The notes under the pieces: model-generated | Told to the model about the DNA's origin: nothing | Databases searched by the model: none | The model's input: only the letters and a program-made list of their open reading frames with translations | Shown here: positions 41,701 to 49,590 of the stretch, one piece after another | How positions within the stretch are numbered: the first letter of the stretch is position 1 | Layout: every line of letters begins with the position of its first letter | Assembly: GCA_964368645.1 (NCBI GenBank) | Contig: CAYJBY010000013.1 | Coordinates: forward strand, 16,496 to 80,495 | From: JAEDHM01 sp964368645 | GTDB taxonomy: Bacteria > Bacillota > Clostridia > Christensenellales > CAG-1252 | DNA: 64,000 nt | Reading direction: 5' to 3' | Made by a program: the position numbers and the translations under genes

Positions 41701-43943
41701 TAATATAAGGTATAGTTTCCGCGCTTTAAGGTCGCGAAGGCGTAATGAATACTTGTGTAGTTGTCGTCAATTTCAAAGGTGAACGCAAAGGGATTCGTTT
41801 CGTCGTATGCCTGCATATTGACCGCTCTTCCTGCTACTTCGGTGTCCATTAGCTTCCACCCTGCGTACAGGGTAACGTCCTTGGTTACGGGCTCGGAGAA
41901 GTCAAAGGGCGCGTTGTAGGCGTTCTTGTCGGTGTACCAGCCTGTGAAAACGTAGTTGTAATCGGAAAGTACGGGGTAGGTGAGCTTGTCAAAACCCGTA
42001 ACCGTCTGCGGCTCGGGAGTAGGCTGCTCGCCGTTCTCGTTCTTGTCAAAGGTGACGGTGTAGCTTGCGCCGTTGGCGACCTCGCCTGCACCCTCTATGT
42101 TGGCAACCGCTTTTACGTAATATTTTTTCCATTTGGCGGTTAGGGTACAGCTCTCGGTTACGTCAAAGCTGTAGCTTAATTCGTCGGAAACCTTTTCGCC
42201 GTCCTTGTACCAGCCCGACCAAGTGAAATCGTCGGATTCGGTTGTCGCCGTAACGGTCACGTTGGTGGATAGGGCAAAGAAACCGCCGCCTTCAACGGTG
42301 CCGCCGTAGGTGTTGTCGGCAAGAGCGGTAATAGCGTATAACTTTTGCGTCCAGGTCGCGGTAAAGACCACGTCCGCCGCGCCCATAGTGTAGCTGTCGC
42401 CTGCCTGATAAACGTCAGTGCCGTCGCTCCAGCCGTCAAAAACGTATTCCGTCCGCTCAAAGGTGTTGGCAGGAAGCTCGAAAGACGCGTCCTCTGCGGT
42501 ATCCCCAACGGTAGGAGCGGTGCCCGTGGCGTTTTCGCCGCCTGCGAAGCTGACCGAGTGCTTGGGGATAAGTTCCCACACTGCGGTAATTGTAACTAAC
42601 TTACCGCCCACCGTAACGGTGGAGGTGTCACCGGGCTTGTCAACCTCGGTGCCGTCCGTCGTCCAACCGATGAAACGGTAGCCGTCCTTAACAAAGGTGT
42701 TTTCTGGCAGGGTGATTGCGGAACCTTTGGACGTGGGTGCTATGGTGGGTGCAACTCCCGTTGCGCCCTCGCCGCCCTTTAATTCGAAGTAGCATTTTTC
42801 AATATCGTACCACACCGCTGAAAAGGTTACGTTGGCATCGGATACGGTGTAGCTGTCGTCTGCTTGATACAGCTTGCCGTCGTTAAGCCAGCCGCCGAAA
42901 ACGGAAGCGGATTTGTGATAAGGGTTAGAGGGGAGAACTATAACGTCACCCTCAAGAGCAAGCCTTAACTCGGAAAAGTTCACCAAAGGCATATTACTGT
43001 CGTCCTCGCCCTCAAAGGCTACTATAATCTGCTGAGAGGTTGCCCATACCGCCGTAAAGCTCCTATTCGTCATAACCGTTACTTTGGCTCCGACGCGGTA
43101 GGTGGTATTGCCGTCACTCCAGCCGACAAAGGTGCAGTCGGTTTTGGCGAAGGTGTTATCGGGTAGGGTTGCCGTCAAGCCCGAGGCAAGGGTTATATCG
43201 ATGGGTGCAACTCCGGTTGCGCCGTCGCCGCCCTTAAAGGATACGACGCAAGGCGCGATTTGAAGCCATACCGCCGAAAAACTCACGTCAGCGTTTACCG
43301 TATAGCTGTCGCCGGGCTGATATATCGCCGTGCCGTCGTTCCAACCGTTAAATGTATAATCGGCGTTAGTGAACGTGTTGTCGGGCAGGGTGATTTTCGT
43401 TCCGCTCAAAACAGCGTTTTGGGTAGGCGCGGTGCCTGTGGCAAGCTCGCCGCCTGTAAAGGTTATCGTAAACTTGGGCAGAGCCGCACCGCAGGCGCAT
43501 TCGCCCTCTGCGTTGTAGCTATGCTCGGTAGTCGCCGTGCAAACCTCGCCGCAGGTCTGACAGATTCTGTCGTGGCAGGTGAAGTCGTCGGCATAGACGT
43601 GACCTGCCGTAATGGTCTCGGTCTCCGTCGTTTCGCACAAAATACAGGTACGGGTTTTGGAACCGTTCTCGGTGCAGGTTGCAGGAGTTTCGATTTCCCA
43701 CTCGCCGAACTGATGACCTAAGGCGTCAACGGTTTTCGTTTCCGTTTCGCCGCAGTCGGAGCAGGTGCGCTTCACTTCGCCCGCGGTTGTGCAGGTGGGC
43801 GCGGTGACAATCGTCCATTCGCCGAAAGTGTGTTCGCCGTCGCCGTCTGACGGGGTATTGCCGAAAAGACTGCACGCGGTCAGACAACAGCAGAAAGCGG
43901 TTAGGATTAAGGTAACGATTACAAGTGTAAAGGTTCTTTTCAT
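38763..43943 (-). CDS. Large surface lipoprotein with InlB-type and BspA-like repeats
   Basis: A 1726-aa lipoprotein. The signal peptide ends at lipobox LTAC (Cys24). Residues about 35-150 hold a Cys-rich segment of CxxCG knots. Then come several Listeria-Bacteroides (InlB B/Flg_new) modules of about 75 residues, each ending in FNGW..G..Y..GD.YTV, in two groups (about 155-720 and 980-1230), and C-terminal BspA-like leucine-rich units (SVTISKGVTTIGAKAFKGC-type) at about 1430-1700. ATG 43943 follows AAAGGAG. Outer-surface anchoring and adhesion are inferred. Codon and repeat character match the giant protein at 54.7 kb. Confidence 0.92.
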   Translation of the reverse strand: MKRTFTLVIVTLILTAFCCCLTACSLFGNTPSDGDGEHTFGEWTIVTAPTCTTAGEVKRTCSDCGETETKTVDALGHQFGEWEIETPATCTENGSKTRTCILCETTETETITAGHVYADDFTCHDRICQTCGEVCTATTEHSYNAEGECACGAALPKFTITFTGGELATGTAPTQNAVLSGTKITLPDNTFTNADYTFNGWNDGTAIYQPGDSYTVNADVSFSAVWLQIAPCVVSFKGGDGATGVAPIDITLASGLTATLPDNTFAKTDCTFVGWSDGNTTYRVGAKVTVMTNRSFTAVWATSQQIIVAFEGEDDSNMPLVNFSELRLALEGDVIVLPSNPYHKSASVFGGWLNDGKLYQADDSYTVSDANVTFSAVWYDIEKCYFELKGGEGATGVAPTIAPTSKGSAITLPENTFVKDGYRFIGWTTDGTEVDKPGDTSTVTVGGKLVTITAVWELIPKHSVSFAGGENATGTAPTVGDTAEDASFELPANTFERTEYVFDGWSDGTDVYQAGDSYTMGAADVVFTATWTQKLYAITALADNTYGGTVEGGGFFALSTNVTVTATTESDDFTWSGWYKDGEKVSDELSYSFDVTESCTLTAKWKKYYVKAVANIEGAGEVANGASYTVTFDKNENGEQPTPEPQTVTGFDKLTYPVLSDYNYVFTGWYTDKNAYNAPFDFSEPVTKDVTLYAGWKLMDTEVAGRAVNMQAYDETNPFAFTFEIDDNYTSIHYAFATLKRGNYTLYYRKTSAHTDSTGVDPTVAIYLGKKTIYDPVPGCTGRFNSAWRSMTFDSDGGNSFLTLVISAVANVYDYTCEAYLVCNDGGLLPDAGGIAGGARALRIGSQTTFTARTNGEYTFLGWFDEADNLITSELSANIVADYPTTGSTTTYTAKWGDYTVNLGRNDEEAGSVTGDGRYAVGDTVVITAESNASYTFLGWFDENDVLLTDDEDGVTPSLTYTFTMPSFNTEMAVVSYEARWAHYRVGVAKSISEAGTIEGIGYYALGETVTLTAETTVGYRFVGWFDNYDNLVEEGLELTFEMGAKDVTYVAKWTVLSVTIDGNIKEGGNAAIIAPNRGNAILTFNLNGGSSSTTIKPQTVTSTVGAVYPTITPSKNKCIFTGWYTTSDCTELFDFTADITYDTTVYAGYYSYANDTNSTRTISVQPNESKTEVHYIGTGYDGSSSVSNYFTAFATGTYKIEYCFWYTDSPRTASFYVKKCSTNAMITSATVSNYSDPSNENYKSVSFDAKAGDVFCVVARTGGYYSSSDYSGYINCRIYCTDDAPIDGGLGIGYNDATAVKNGNPISINAEAGSEVVISATADTYHEFMGWFDENDQLCTDNPDGVTPSLTYTFTMTNKNLSFNGKWELNAAWRDFTFTTAYNGATITGYTGTSAEVTIPDNTVAIKASVFENNTTITSVTISKGVTTIGAKAFKGCTNLTTVVIPDTIITISGDAFNGCAKLSAITIPVGVTTLGNAAFSGCSGLTSITANAAHAATVIEQSAPTAFALTIIGSTEIASNAFSNLTSLTALTLTESVTTIGRSAFSSCTNLSEITVSSNLKYLESGIFSGSAWWNNQPDGLVYLQHIAFKYKGEMPTNTSIQLAEGTTVVADYAFYYRTSLYSITLAESVVHIGGYAFSGCTNILQFIVTANVSSIGCNAFNGCKSYISIVFADTTTWYRTPNIAAWKSRSSGTSTDVSPSNNYTNFVIDTFNNGYSTNYWFKG

Positions 43944-44387
43944 TTCAATCTCCTTTTTTGCTATATAAATGTTTTTATGTTTTTAAGTCGCGGCTTTTGC
44001 ACCGCGGTTGAATATCGTAGTAAAGTGGATTCCCACGCAAGGGTTGAGGTGTCGGCGGATAATTATATCGGCTGACTAACCGTTGTAACCGTACCCCTCG
44101 GCGTATCCTTGACGGTAGCCGTAACGCGAAATTGCATTTTCACGAACAATATGCGTGTGCATACACTCGCGCACGATAATATAGGATTATCCTAATCTTA
44201 CCAAAGAAAGTGCCAACGAACCGCCAACGCAGAAAGGCATATCGGGCAAAAAAAGCAAAAAAATCGGCGGAAAAAAGAAAAAAAGCGATTTTAATTTACC
44301 GTTTTAGGGCGCAGTTGGCTTTGATAATCTGTTTTTTAATTAATAGAATATATCGCTTTTTTACGGCACACAGGGGAGAACGTCCAA
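43944..44387. other. Gene-free interval upstream of the lipoprotein gene
   Basis: No supported gene. A Lys/Arg-rich open frame from 44210 has a weak start and runs into the minisatellite. Confidence 0.5.
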
Positions 44388-44871
44388 AGCAAACACGGCA
44401 AGTCGTAGCAAACCTAGCAAGCCAGAGCAAACATTGCAGGTCTAAGCAAACACGGTAAGCCAGAGCAAACACGGCAAACTATAGCAAACACGGCAAACTA
44501 TAGCAAACATTGCAAGCCTAAGTAAACACGGTAAGNNNNNNNNNNNNNNNNNNNNNNNNNNNNNNNNNNNNNNNNNNNNNNNNNNNNNNNNNNNNNNNNN
44601 NNNNNNNNNNNNNNNNNNNNNNNNNNNNNNNNNNNCAAGCCATAGCAAACATTGCAAGCCATAGCAAACACGGCAAACTATAGCAAACATTGCAAGCCTA
44701 AGTAAACACGGTAAGCCAGAGCAAACATTGCAGGTCTAAGCAAACACGGCAAACTATAGCAAACATTGCAAGCCATAGCAAACATTGCAAGCCATAGCAA
44801 ACATTGCAAGCCATAGCAAACACGGCAAACTATAGCAAACATAACAAGCCTAAGTAAACACGGTAAGCTGT
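44388..44871. repeat. 19-bp minisatellite containing an assembly gap
   Basis: Over 20 head-to-tail 19-bp units of the type AGCAAACATTGCAAGCCTA or AGCAAACACGGCAAACTAT, with two or three subtypes alternating. The array is broken by 100 Ns, so the copy number is unknown. Confidence 0.95.
44536..44635. other. Assembly gap (100 N)
   Basis: Exactly 100 N inside the 19-bp array, the standard placeholder for a scaffold gap of unknown true length. Confidence 0.99.
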
Positions 44872-44920
44872 AAGTGCCGTTAAGCTTTGCCCCAATATAG
44901 TTTCATTTACAAGCACAGAA

Positions 44921-44955
44921 AAAACCGTTCGCAGGGGTGTCTGTCGAACGGTTTT
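44921..44955. terminator. Intrinsic terminator, probably of the rhamnose operon
   Basis: Perfect 11-bp stem AAAACCGTTCG / CGAACGGTTTT with a 13-nt loop; on the minus strand it is followed by TTTTTTC. Confidence 0.85.
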
Positions 44956-44957
44956 AT

Positions 44958-45119
44958 CGAATATTGCATAGGTCAGGTCGAATACAGAGCAGGTTAGCTC
45001 GAATAAAGCATAGGTTAATCGGTCGAATACATCGCAAGCTAATCGGTCGATATAGCATAGGTTAATCGGTCGAATACGGCGCAAGCTAAACGACGGTTGA
45101 TACATCGCAAGCTAAACGC
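44958..45119. repeat. Degenerate tandem repeat (CGGTCGAATACATCGCAAGCTAAT)
   Basis: Words GGTCGAATAC, GCATAGGTTAAT and TCGCAAGCTAA recur six or seven times between the terminator and rhaD. The sequence to 45247 holds nothing else. Confidence 0.65.
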
Positions 45120-45247
45120 AGTTTGTATGGTGTCGCCTTACTACAGCTTATGACTGACGATTAGCGGAGAGTAATGGCAGGGCGTAATTACGTTGCCTAA
45201 TCTGCGCCTTAATCTAGGGGCTTGACTTGCCCCTTGCTCCGCTCGCC

Positions 45248-46063
45248 TTACGCCTTGAGAATTCCCGATTTGGGAGTAACGGCGAAACGGTCGGCTATGT
45301 CTTTCAACTGCTTGTCCGAGATAAGATTAACCCTTTCGCGCCCTTCGGTGAGCATATAGATTTGCGCGGTTTTTTCCACCGTTTCGATTAACCCGAAGGT
45401 TTCGTCAAGGTCAGCTCCCGCGCCGTATATTCCGTGGTTAGTCCAGATTACCAGACGGTACTCCTTCATCTTCTGGGCGGTTGCCTCGCCAATATCTGCG
45501 GTGCCGCAGACCATCCAGGGCAGTAAGCCCAAGCCGTCGGGGAAGACGACGATAGCTTCGGTATTAATTTGCCATAATCTGTGGGTAAAATCCTTTTCGT
45601 CCGCAGGGCAAATCGTATTCATAGCTATGGTATAGGTTGGGTGGGTATGGATAACCACGCGGTTATTTTGATTAACCGCCAGCCTGCTGATATGGCTCAT
45701 CAGGTGCGCAGGCAACTCGGAAGTGAATTTACCTCCGTCCTTGTATCCCCACAACAGCTCCGCGGTGGCCCCGTCGTCCGCAATGCGGATAACGCCGAGA
45801 TTGGTTTCGGGATCCGCCTTTACGTTCTTAAAATATTTGCCCGTGCCGGTAACTACGAAGTACCGTCCTACAAGCGGCAGTGCGTCAAAGCCGATAGGTA
45901 TGGTGCGGATAACGCGGTTAAGGTCAAGGTATTTGCCGACCTCCTGCGCATCAAGCATAACGGATATGTTGCCGCCGTTGCGCTCGTCCCAGCCCAGTCT
46001 GTACATATTGTCCGCAGTATCGGATACTTCCTTAATAAAAGGCGCATTGATTATATTGTTCAT
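45248..46063 (-). CDS. rhaD: L-rhamnulose-1-phosphate aldolase
   Basis: A 271-aa class II aldolase cleaving rhamnulose-1-phosphate to DHAP and L-lactaldehyde. Zinc ligands are visible in VVIHTHPTY and in IWTNHGIYG, with the DLDETFGLIETVEKTAQIY helix. Length matches E. coli RhaD (274). ATG 46063 overlaps the rhaA stop as ATGA, which fixes the start; the longer upstream frame is excluded. It is the last gene of the operon before the repeat array and terminator. Confidence 0.96.
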   Translation of the reverse strand: MNNIINAPFIKEVSDTADNMYRLGWDERNGGNISVMLDAQEVGKYLDLNRVIRTIPIGFDALPLVGRYFVVTGTGKYFKNVKADPETNLGVIRIADDGATAELLWGYKDGGKFTSELPAHLMSHISRLAVNQNNRVVIHTHPTYTIAMNTICPADEKDFTHRLWQINTEAIVVFPDGLGLLPWMVCGTADIGEATAQKMKEYRLVIWTNHGIYGAGADLDETFGLIETVEKTAQIYMLTEGRERVNLISDKQLKDIADRFAVTPKSGILKA

Positions 46064-47292
46064 CTTTTGCTTAAAACCTCCGTTTCGTATGCTTTGATTT
46101 GTGAAAAATAAGTAAGAGGAACGCCGCATTGAGCCAGATATTCGTTCCAAACGTCACCCAGCGGACAGGTCTTCAATTCCTCCTGCATAACCATCAGTTG
46201 TGTAAAATCAGCCTTGTCCTGTAACTCCTTCAATCTCTCGTTGGGCAGCAGTAAAGCGTAAAGCAAAGCCTTGTGCATATTCCGATCGCCTGTAACCCAG
46301 GCGGAAATGCGGTTGATGGACGCGTCGAAATAATCCAGTCCGATAAGCACTCTTTCGGTCGCGTTATTCCTGACGATTTCCTTTGCAATTTCCTTCAGCT
46401 CGTCCTCGAAAAGCACCACGTGGTCACTGTCCCAGCGAACTCCGCGCGTCACGTGCAGAGCCACCTTGTCGTAGAAAGCCAGCAGACTGGGGATTTTGTC
46501 GGAAACCGTTTCCGTGGGGTGGTAGTGACCGTTGTCAAGAAGACAGCAAATATCGTTTTTGGCGGCGTAATTCATATAAAACTCGCTGTTGCCTACCGTG
46601 TAGCTCTCGATTCCCACGCCGAAAACCTTGCTTTCCACCGCGTCGATTAGCTGTTCCTTGGGATATTTCACCGCATAAATCTCGTCCAGCGAGCTTTTTA
46701 GCCGCAGTCTGGGTGTAAGTCTGTCCGCAGGCACGTCCTTAAAGCCGTCCGCTATCCATAGATTCATCAAACAGGGAGAGCCTTGTCTTCTGCCGATTTC
46801 CGCCGCTATGGCGCGGCACGCCTTGACGTGGGCTATCCAAAATCGTCTTGTTTCCTCGTAAGGAGAGGCAAGAGTCAGTCCGTCCTTGACCATCGGGTGA
46901 GAGAATAAGGTGGGGTTAAAATCTATCTTGATACCCCTTTCGCCTGCCCAAATAAGCCAAGGCTCAAACTCCGCAAAAGTCAGCTTATCCAGCGCAACGG
47001 GAGCGTCAGACACGGCGTATATGGAGTGTAAATTAAGGCGTTTTGCCCCGGGAATCAGCGAATACGCAAAGTCAAGGTCGTTTTTCAGCTCCTCGAAATT
47101 ACGCGCCTTGCCGGGGTAGTTGCCTGTGACCTGCAAGCCGCCGGAGATTGCCGTCTTGTTCACAAAACCCTGAACGTCATCGCCCTGCCAGCAATGCAGG
47201 GAAATCGGTATTTGCTTAAGCTTAGCAATAGCTTCATCGGTATTAACGCCGTATTCGGCATAGATTTTTTTTGCTTCCTCGTATCTTTTCAT
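46060..47292 (-). CDS. rhaA: L-rhamnose isomerase
   Basis: A 410-aa enzyme converting L-rhamnose to L-rhamnulose. Family motifs: ISLHCWQGDDVQGF near residue 30, KIDFNPTLFSHPM, the metal-binding CLLDNGHYHPTETVSDK, and LHVTRGVRWDSDHVV. Full length (usual 415-420). ATG 47292 has an AAGGAG site lying in the end of rhaB. It overlaps rhaD by four bases. Confidence 0.97.
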   Translation of the reverse strand: MKRYEEAKKIYAEYGVNTDEAIAKLKQIPISLHCWQGDDVQGFVNKTAISGGLQVTGNYPGKARNFEELKNDLDFAYSLIPGAKRLNLHSIYAVSDAPVALDKLTFAEFEPWLIWAGERGIKIDFNPTLFSHPMVKDGLTLASPYEETRRFWIAHVKACRAIAAEIGRRQGSPCLMNLWIADGFKDVPADRLTPRLRLKSSLDEIYAVKYPKEQLIDAVESKVFGVGIESYTVGNSEFYMNYAAKNDICCLLDNGHYHPTETVSDKIPSLLAFYDKVALHVTRGVRWDSDHVVLFEDELKEIAKEIVRNNATERVLIGLDYFDASINRISAWVTGDRNMHKALLYALLLPNERLKELQDKADFTQLMVMQEELKTCPLGDVWNEYLAQCGVPLTYFSQIKAYETEVLSKR

Positions 47293-47297
47293 AAAGC

Positions 47298-48602
47298 TTA
47301 ACTCCTTGACTGAACGATTATATTCCCGATGGCAGTCGCCTCGATAGGCGTTGCCACCACCTTTTTCCCTGTTGCCGCTTCGGTGAAACGGTTGACTACG
47401 GCGTTTTTTGCACCGCCGCCTAATATGTATATACTTTCATAATTCTCGCCTGTGATTTTTTCCATCTCGGTAATCACGCGAGAGTATGCCGCGGCGAGCG
47501 ATAGGTACGCGCTCCTTACGTAATCGCCTTGAGTTACGGGCGGAGTCACTCCGCGCTTAATAAACCAGTCGCGGATTGCGCCGCTCATATCCGAAGGGTT
47601 AGCGAAGTCCTTGTCATCTACGTCAAACACCCCCTCGAAGGTGCTTTGCTCCGCTAATTTCTGCATTAGGGGGTAGTCCGTGCCGAATTCCTTTGACAGT
47701 CTTACGTTAATCCACATTCCTGTGACGTTTTTCAGATAGCGGAAATAGCCTACGCCGCCCTCGTTGGTGAAGTTTGCCGCTAAACTCGCAGAGTCTGTCA
47801 CGGCGTTTTTGAGCTTAACGCCCACTAAGGACCAAGTGCCGCTGGAGATTAATACAGCCTTTTCAGGCAGGACAACGGACTCGAATGCGCTTGCCGTGTC
47901 GTGAGAAGCGCAGAGCTTAACCGTGCAGTTACCGCCAACCTCGTCGGCAACCTCAGGCAAAAGCGGACCTAATGCCGTACTCGGCGCGGATAAAGAGCCG
48001 AACAGCTTTGAGGGAAACCCAAAAGCGGCGATAAGCTCCGCGTCAAATTCACCCGTTGCGGCGTTGACCAAACCTGTGGTGGTGCCGTTGGTGTACTCCT
48101 TGCATTTTTTGCCTGTCAGCCGCCAGTTAAGGTACTCCGGTATCATCAAAAAATCGGTTACGTCATTCAGCCGTCCGCGCACCTTGTCGTCCTGCAACTG
48201 ATAGACGGTGTTATAGGACATATATTGTACTCCCGTAACGGCGTAGAGCTTAGCGAACGGTACTATGCGGTGAACCTCGTCGGTGCGCATAGCTCCTCGG
48301 CTGTCGCGGTAGGAGTAGCAGGGATAAACGGGGCAGTCGTCCTTCATCAGTACGTAATCCACGCCCCAGGTATCGATAGCCAGACTTTTGATGGTCTTGC
48401 ATTGAGCAAAAGCCTGTTTTATGCCTGCTTTTACCTGCTCGAAAAGTTTGTCTATATCCCACACGGCTCTGCCGTCTTGCTGTTGTGCGCCGTTTTCAAA
48501 GCGAAAAACTTCCGTAGTTTTCAACTCGCCGTTATCCACGCTGCCAAGAATATGTCTGCCGCTTGACGCGCCTATATCGATAGCTAAATAGTATTCCGTC
48601 AC
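47298..48602 (-). CDS. rhaB: Rhamnulokinase
   Basis: A 434-aa FGGY-family kinase phosphorylating rhamnulose. Motifs: LAIDIGASSGRHILG at the N-terminus, SLAIDTWGVDYVLM, the family's substrate loop TNGTTTGLVNAAT, LCASHDTASAF, ISSGTWSLVG and YILGGGAKNAV. The start is GTG 48602, overlapping the preceding esterase stop as GTGA and preceded by GGGAGG; an in-frame start further up would be internal to the esterase. Middle of the rhamnose operon. Confidence 0.96.
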   Translation of the reverse strand: MTEYYLAIDIGASSGRHILGSVDNGELKTTEVFRFENGAQQQDGRAVWDIDKLFEQVKAGIKQAFAQCKTIKSLAIDTWGVDYVLMKDDCPVYPCYSYRDSRGAMRTDEVHRIVPFAKLYAVTGVQYMSYNTVYQLQDDKVRGRLNDVTDFLMIPEYLNWRLTGKKCKEYTNGTTTGLVNAATGEFDAELIAAFGFPSKLFGSLSAPSTALGPLLPEVADEVGGNCTVKLCASHDTASAFESVVLPEKAVLISSGTWSLVGVKLKNAVTDSASLAANFTNEGGVGYFRYLKNVTGMWINVRLSKEFGTDYPLMQKLAEQSTFEGVFDVDDKDFANPSDMSGAIRDWFIKRGVTPPVTQGDYVRSAYLSLAAAYSRVITEMEKITGENYESIYILGGGAKNAVVNRFTEAATGKKVVATPIEATAIGNIIVQSRS

Positions 48603-49579
48603 CGTATTTGTTCCTCCCAAAAGTCCACCGCCTCCGAAAACCAGCCGTCTGCCGAGGTTTTAACGCCCAGTCCGCAGCCGTGGGTTACGCCCTTACAACG
48701 CTTGTAGCGGTGGGGAACGCCCTTAAGCTCCAGACTTTTGGCGAGTATATCGGAGTGCGTCTTAATGGGCACCATTACGTCAGCGGTGCCGTGCATTATG
48801 TAGGTGGGGGGATAATCCGCGGTGATTTGCGGCGGAACTCTCATATTCAATTTCATCTTCACGGTGGCTCCCTTTCCCAAAAAATACTTGTAGCAAAGAG
48901 AGTTGCCGATAAGGTAGGCGAGAGTTGCAACGGCGTTGCCTCTGCCCTTGGCGTTAAGGTTGCTCCAGGGGTAGCCCATTATGAGAGCGGCAGGCTTTGT
49001 CAGTCCTGCGTAATTCTTGTAGCCCCAGTTATCGGTGCCGTATAACCCTATCAAATTACCCCCTGCGGAAAAACCGCAAACGGAGTAGTTTGTCGCCTTG
49101 ACGTTCCATTCAACAGCGCGTTCGGTTATCAGCTTAACGGCGGCGGCAAGGTCGGCAAGAGGAGCGCGGTTGCCGCCGTTTGCACCTGTTCTGTATTCCA
49201 GTACAAAGGCGGTATGACCTGCGTCGTTGGCGGCGGCGGCAATGGAAAAGCCTTCTCCGGGGGTACAGCAAAAGGCATATGCGCCGCCGGGACAAATCAG
49301 CATATACTCGGTGGGCTCTGCCTTATCACAGGGAAAATAGTACAGCTTAACGGTGCTTAGAGCAGGGTTTTGCGCTATCTCGTCGTCGGTATATACCTGA
49401 TAATCGGTGACTGCGCCCCGACTTTTAAGGGCGTTGTAACGCTCCTCGCCGTAGGGCAAGTTTTGGGAATAGCTGTTCTGCTTGGCAACGTGGGCGAATC
49501 TCAAACCGCCGATAATGCCGCAAATTATTAGGTACGCACCTGCGAGTATCGCCGCGCCGATAAGGATTTTGATTATCAT
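48599..49579 (-). CDS. Alpha/beta-hydrolase (esterase) of the rhamnose operon
   Basis: A 326-aa esterase with an N-terminal hydrophobic anchor (about 3-28, no lipobox), so probably membrane-tethered. The catalytic pattern is CPGGAYAFCCTPGEGF (oxyanion), CGFSAGGN (nucleophile elbow), HGTADVMVP (acid) and GVTHGCGLG (His). Paralogous in layout to the lipoprotein esterase at 21719. ATG 49579 has AAGGAG overlapping the end of the GH78 gene, 11 nt downstream. It overlaps rhaB by 4 nt. Its operon position suggests de-esterification of acetylated or methylated rhamnosides; this is inference. Confidence 0.88.
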   Translation of the reverse strand: MIIKILIGAAILAGAYLIICGIIGGLRFAHVAKQNSYSQNLPYGEERYNALKSRGAVTDYQVYTDDEIAQNPALSTVKLYYFPCDKAEPTEYMLICPGGAYAFCCTPGEGFSIAAAANDAGHTAFVLEYRTGANGGNRAPLADLAAAVKLITERAVEWNVKATNYSVCGFSAGGNLIGLYGTDNWGYKNYAGLTKPAALIMGYPWSNLNAKGRGNAVATLAYLIGNSLCYKYFLGKGATVKMKLNMRVPPQITADYPPTYIMHGTADVMVPIKTHSDILAKSLELKGVPHRYKRCKGVTHGCGLGVKTSADGWFSEAVDFWEEQIR

Positions 49580-49590
49580 TTATTCTCCTT

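Noticed and set aside
44210..44458. Lys/Arg-rich open frame from GTG with one hydrophobic segment
   Set aside because: Weak start, and the C-terminus is encoded by the 19-bp minisatellite. Could be real but not supported.
44388..44871. Possible CRISPR array
   Set aside because: Units are 19 bp head to tail with no unique spacers and no cas genes.
44830..45105. Minus-strand open frame of 91 codons
   Set aside because: Runs across a terminator and a repeat array; repeat-derived.
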